From the NCBI GenBank assembly GCA_964488185.1, contig CAZATW010000002.1, forward strand, positions 16,303 to 80,302: a stretch of DNA of 64,000 bases, in the 5' to 3' direction. Position 1 is the first letter of the stretch. Each line of letters begins with the position of its first letter. Origin of the DNA: Coprococcus sp964488185 (lineage in GTDB: Bacteria; Bacillota; Clostridia; Lachnospirales; Lachnospiraceae). The notes under the pieces are model-generated. The model was not told the origin of the DNA. It searched no databases and saw only the letters and a program-made list of their open reading frames with translations. Below, piece by piece: positions 61,450 to 64,000 of this stretch. A program made the translations under genes and the position numbers.

Positions 61450-61506
61450 TTAAAGAGAGCTCTCTTTAATAGACACTATTATACTCCTGTGTTGAAAAAC
61501 TATCAA
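61450..61506 (-). promoter_or_regulatory. SCP2 promoter with a perfect 20-bp palindrome at the transcript start
   Basis: On the minus strand TTGATA (plus 61501-61506), 17 bases, TATAAT (61478-61483). TTAAAGAGAGCTCTCTTTAA (61450-61469) is a perfect 20-base palindrome beginning about where transcription should start. It is well placed as an operator, or as a 5' stem in the mRNA. Confidence 0.78.
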
Positions 61507-61662
61507 CTAAATATACAAATTTTTATATTATATTAAGATATTTTTTCTATACGAACTCCTTCCTGAAGTTTTTATCGGCGACTCACAAATGCTGATATTT
61601 CCTACATTTCGGGCACATCCACTTCGTAAAATGTTGCTCTTTTCGCATCCTTTCAAAAACTT

Positions 61663-61682
61663 TTAGTAGCAAATTAGTAGCA
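61663..61682. repeat. Direct repeat TTAGTAGCA, two copies
   Basis: TTAGTAGCA at 61663-61671 and 61674-61682, an 11-base period. It lies in the 428-base gap between the SCP2 gene and the MobC-like gene, near the change from core to accessory gene content. The same gap contains TATAAT at 61716-61721 without a good -35 and nothing else I can support. Confidence 0.5.
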
Positions 61683-61816
61683 GTAATTGCAACCTACAAT
61701 AACCCATTGGCTTGATATAATCTACTTTTTAAATTACTCGAAACGAATAATTTCCTGTGGCTGTCAGGTTGTCATATAACGCCTGCTGCCACACCCAAAA
61801 TGAAGGGAGCATTGCC

Positions 61817-62197
61817 ATGAGTAACAAACATAAAAATCCAACCGTCAGCTTCAGAATAACCAATGCTGAACGCAAACAAATCGAAGCCCGGATTCTTGCC
61901 AGCGGAATGATGAAGAAAGATTACTTCATCCGTTCCTGCATCTACAATCGCATCTGTGTTGTCGGCAAGAAAGAAACCATATATCCTCTGGTACAGACCG
62001 TCAATGCACTGTACCTGCAATTACTTAAAATGCAGAAGGCATTTACCTCATCCAATCGAAACCTTGATACACTTCCATCTTCCAATGACATTAACGAATT
62101 ACAGACAGAATACACCAATATGCTTTCAGCTATTATTGACCTCTTAGATGGTGCAAAATATCTGTGGGAAGGAGCACACCATGAACAACAATCTTAA
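61817..62197 (+). CDS. MobC-like ribbon-helix-helix protein of mobile elements
   Basis: 126 residues. The N-terminal part (TVSFRITNAERKQIEARILA, SGMMKKDYFIRSCIYN) has the ribbon-helix-helix pattern and the wording of MobC/relaxosome accessory proteins of Clostridial integrative elements. The C-terminal helix has no known motif. No relaxase is in the window. AAGGGAGC precedes ATG 61817. The 3' end overlaps the next gene by 17 bases. Confidence 0.7.
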   Translation: MSNKHKNPTVSFRITNAERKQIEARILASGMMKKDYFIRSCIYNRICVVGKKETIYPLVQTVNALYLQLLKMQKAFTSSNRNLDTLPSSNDINELQTEYTNMLSAIIDLLDGAKYLWEGAHHEQQS

Positions 62198-62438
62198 TTT
62201 CCAGTTCGGTATGTATGAACCTGTTACAGATTCCGTCATTGTCAACACAGGTGAAAACTCCTTTCTCGTTATCCGTTGTAAGGAATGTAATTCTTCCGTC
62301 ATCTTCACTGAACCGAGTGATATTGTGTATCTGTACCGGTTGGCAGAGGAAGCGCCACTTACTTATGCCAAACTTGCACTGAAAGAAACTGGCTTGCAGG
62401 ATTATGTGGATGCGATGAATTGGTTTAATCCAAGTTAA
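62181..62438 (+). CDS. Small unknown protein coupled to the MobC-like gene
   Basis: 85 residues (NNNLNFQFGMYEPVTDSVIV...CKECNSSVIF...YLYRLAEEAPLTYAKLALK...YVDAMNWFNPS). It has one CxxC but no other recognised motif. ATG 62181 has GGGAAGGAG ahead, within the previous gene. Its stop TAA shares two bases with the stop of the convergent KAP gene. Confidence 0.7.
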   Translation: MNNNLNFQFGMYEPVTDSVIVNTGENSFLVIRCKECNSSVIFTEPSDIVYLYRLAEEAPLTYAKLALKETGLQDYVDAMNWFNPS

Positions 62439-63733
62439 GTATTATGTGCTTGTCCTACAGTTGATTCATAAACCGTAGGACAGCCTTCTAATTCTGTTTT
62501 TAGCATATTGTCACCCAGTAAGTTAACCATTTTTCTAAATAAAGGTGTTTGAAAATACTCGACTTCCATTATCTTCGCCAAGACATTACTCTTCAACGTA
62601 ACATTCTTATAGTTCGCCATTTTTTGTCGCATATCAAGTGTATTTAGAAAACGTTTACATTGCCGAGGATTTCCGTTCAGCCCCTGAGTCAATATCCCCG
62701 ATAACTGCTTCGATAAGACTAAGCTTTCATTTAATCTTGTGGCAATTGGTTCATTATACTCCTTAAGAATTTCCATTGTTATGGAAAACTCTAACGGATT
62801 TTGCTTTCTTTTTTCTTGTAGAAACTTCAAAAATCCATCAAATTCTGTTGTGGTCAATTCATTTTCTGATAACAAGCACATTATATAAAATTCTGTTTCG
62901 TCCTTGTTCATACATGGTATTCTTATAGGATACTGGATAAGCTTTTCTTGGTACTCTTTTCCAATATCCATATTAATACCTTCAATATCGTCAAACTTTG
63001 ATCTGATTGCGTATGTAACATGTCTCTCATCCGCACCTATAACAAAAGACACATTTCCATTAAACAAGAATAGTCTCATCGCTTCCAAGGTATCTAATAT
63101 AGTTGCCGGATTGCATCTATCCAATTCATCAACAAATATAACCAATTTTTTAATACCGGCTTCTTTTATTAATTGCGCAAACTTTTCTCTAAACTCCCGT
63201 ATATCCTCACGAACTTCTTTATAATCCAATTTATCTTTTATTGCTTGCATCGTAGATTCTTCATCAACACCTTCAGCAACTTTTTTAGCTTTCTTTGCAA
63301 CTTCTTTTATTGTCAGATTAGTAATAGCACCAAGACCACCTGCAACTGCCATATCTATACCAAATTTTATTCCACCTTTTATGATTTTAAATTTATCAAC
63401 ACTATCATACAATGCTTTTAATATCATTATTGCCGTTTCAGGCAATTCTCGACCGCCTTTTATGCCATCCAAAATAGATGCTAAAATAGCAGTTTTTGCA
63501 TCATCATAGCTCTCATATAACCAACCATTAAAAAGCAAACACACTGTTCCATCATTTTGCTGCTCCAATTGGCGTTTACACATATGCATAAGACTAGATT
63601 TACCGCTTCCCCAATCTCCATATAAACCAATACATGAAGGCAATAGCTTTTCGTCATTTATTGTATCCTTCATAATTTCAACAATATATGAGAAATCTAA
63701 ATAATCAATTTCTGTTTCGCTATCTTTCCACAT
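62435..63733 (-). CDS. KAP-family P-loop NTPase, QatA-like
   Basis: 432 residues. N-terminus MWKDSETEIDYLDFSYI, Walker A GDWGSGKS at 39-46, a KAP insertion with a hydrophobic stretch near 119-140, and Walker B LVIFVDELD at 197-205. This is the KAP pattern, and the start resembles QatA of the Qat anti-phage system from memory. QatA relatives are usually longer, so the C-terminus may be truncated. The last residues (CPTVYESTVGQAHNT) are encoded by an inverted repeat (62451-62482). No qatBCD genes follow. ATG 63733 is preferred over GTG 63745; GAAAGAGG lies upstream. Confidence 0.85.
   Translation of the reverse strand: MWKDSETEIDYLDFSYIVEIMKDTINDEKLLPSCIGLYGDWGSGKSSLMHMCKRQLEQQNDGTVCLLFNGWLYESYDDAKTAILASILDGIKGGRELPETAIMILKALYDSVDKFKIIKGGIKFGIDMAVAGGLGAITNLTIKEVAKKAKKVAEGVDEESTMQAIKDKLDYKEVREDIREFREKFAQLIKEAGIKKLVIFVDELDRCNPATILDTLEAMRLFLFNGNVSFVIGADERHVTYAIRSKFDDIEGINMDIGKEYQEKLIQYPIRIPCMNKDETEFYIMCLLSENELTTTEFDGFLKFLQEKRKQNPLEFSITMEILKEYNEPIATRLNESLVLSKQLSGILTQGLNGNPRQCKRFLNTLDMRQKMANYKNVTLKSNVLAKIMEVEYFQTPLFRKMVNLLGDNMLKTELEGCPTVYESTVGQAHNT
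62451..62482. other. Inverted repeat at the convergent gene ends
   Basis: TGTCCTAC (62451-62458) and GTAGGACA (62475-62482) are perfect 8-bp arms around a 16-base loop. It lies just past the stop of the plus-strand gene and inside the last codons of the KAP gene. No T-run follows. Confidence 0.55.
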
Positions 63734-63767
63734 TTGTAAATACACCTCTTTCTTCTATTGCATTATC

Positions 63768-63854
63768 TTAGCTACTGTTACCGCTACCACCCATAGTTTC
63801 AACATCATCCATTGAATTCAATATAACCCTTGTTCTGGCAAGACTTAAATCCAT
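63768..63854 (-). CDS. Possible 28-residue peptide upstream of the KAP gene
   Basis: MDLSLARTRVILNS, then MDDVETMGGSGNSS, ending at a stop 34 bases before the KAP start, in the gap between the nuclease fragment and the KAP gene. Balanced composition with a Gly/Ser tail. The ribosome site is poor, so this may be a chance frame or a gene remnant. Confidence 0.3.
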   Translation of the reverse strand: MDLSLARTRVILNSMDDVETMGGSGNSS

Positions 63855-63878
63855 CTGCACACATCATTACATGCAGTA

Positions 63879-64000
63879 TTACTCCTCTTCCTCCGCAATC
63901 CACTCTTTCAATTTTTGTTGCAATAATTTTTTATCCGGCAAATACAATTTATACTCTGATGCATAAATATTAGCATCTTTGGGCAAAGTAATCTCAACTA
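63879..64000 (-). CDS. C-terminal end of a YhcG/DUF1016-type PDDEXK nuclease (5' end outside window)
   Basis: The last 39 residues are visible on the minus strand: ITLPKDANIYASEYKLYLPD, KKLLQQKLKEWIAEEEE, stop at 63879-63881. NIYASEYKLYLP resembles the end of the YhcG/DUF1016 family of nuclease-domain proteins found with restriction and defence genes. The assignment rests on this tail alone. Confidence 0.6.
   Translation of the reverse strand, partial: VEITLPKDANIYASEYKLYLPDKKLLQQKLKEWIAEEEE

Noticed and set aside
1..64000. tRNA, rRNA, CRISPR arrays and insertion sequences
   Set aside because: Scanned by eye for tRNA-like cloverleaf blocks, regularly spaced repeats and transposase motifs; none could be supported.

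Overview
The window is a bacterial chromosome segment of low-to-moderate GC content. Gene content and order suggest a Lachnospiraceae-type Clostridium relative: sporulation genes (yqfC, yqfD, a BofC-like protein), minCDE together with divIVA, a purine pathway split into a PurO-type IMP cyclohydrolase and a stand-alone AICAR transformylase, and short-form HisG with HisZ. The family-level assignment is inferred from remembered gene families, not from a search. I saw no rRNA, tRNA or CRISPR array.

Layout. 1-2.8 kb: the end of a DMT permease, then a purine unit (ZTP riboswitch with terminator, purO, purH). 3-9.2 kb: a TPR membrane protein, a broken isochorismatase-like fragment, a small alarmone synthetase, RNA-modification genes (rsmF type, rluA type), a short-chain dehydrogenase and recU. 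9.3-17.4 kb: a histidine operon (hisZ, hisG, hisD, hisB, then a HisF-like domain fused to HisIE) behind a near-consensus promoter with overlapping palindromes, running into alaS. 17.5-22.1 kb: rpsU, yqfC, yqfD, phoH, ybeY and a DUF3048 lipoprotein. 22.2-29.2 kb: a BofC-like protein, two flavoprotein oxidoreductases, proB, a DUF896 protein, a 5-formyl-THF cyclo-ligase, a 580-base non-coding gap and proA. 29.2-32.3 kb: MoxR ATPase, VWA protein, patatin. 32.4-41.7 kb: miaB, mutS, mutL, miaA, a PLP lyase and radC. 41.7-57.2 kb: a cell-shape and division region (mreC, mreD, PBP2, minC, minD, minE, rodA, mgsA, a D,D-carboxypeptidase, a P-loop protein, an HlyD-like protein, yggS, sepF, divIVA), then aroB, lspA and rluD. 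57.4-61.4 kb: a cytidylate-kinase-like protein, a tyrosine recombinase (minus strand), a TtcA-type enzyme, an SOS-controlled YneA-like division inhibitor (minus) and an SCP2 protein (minus). 61.4-64 kb: an accessory stretch with a MobC-like protein, a small unknown protein, a KAP-family NTPase resembling QatA (minus) and the end of a YhcG/DUF1016-type nuclease (minus).

Most of the window is housekeeping DNA in tight co-directional operons. The points most worth a second look are: the degenerate HisF-like domain fused to HisIE; a LexA-type box lying exactly between the -35 and -10 of a LysM division inhibitor that has two more box-like sites beside it; a perfect 20-bp palindrome at the start of the SCP2 transcript; the ZTP riboswitch on the split purine genes; an unexplained structured non-coding block before proA; the MoxR-VWA-patatin trio; and the KAP/nuclease edge of an accessory island that continues beyond the window. 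I did not find a system that I can claim is undescribed.
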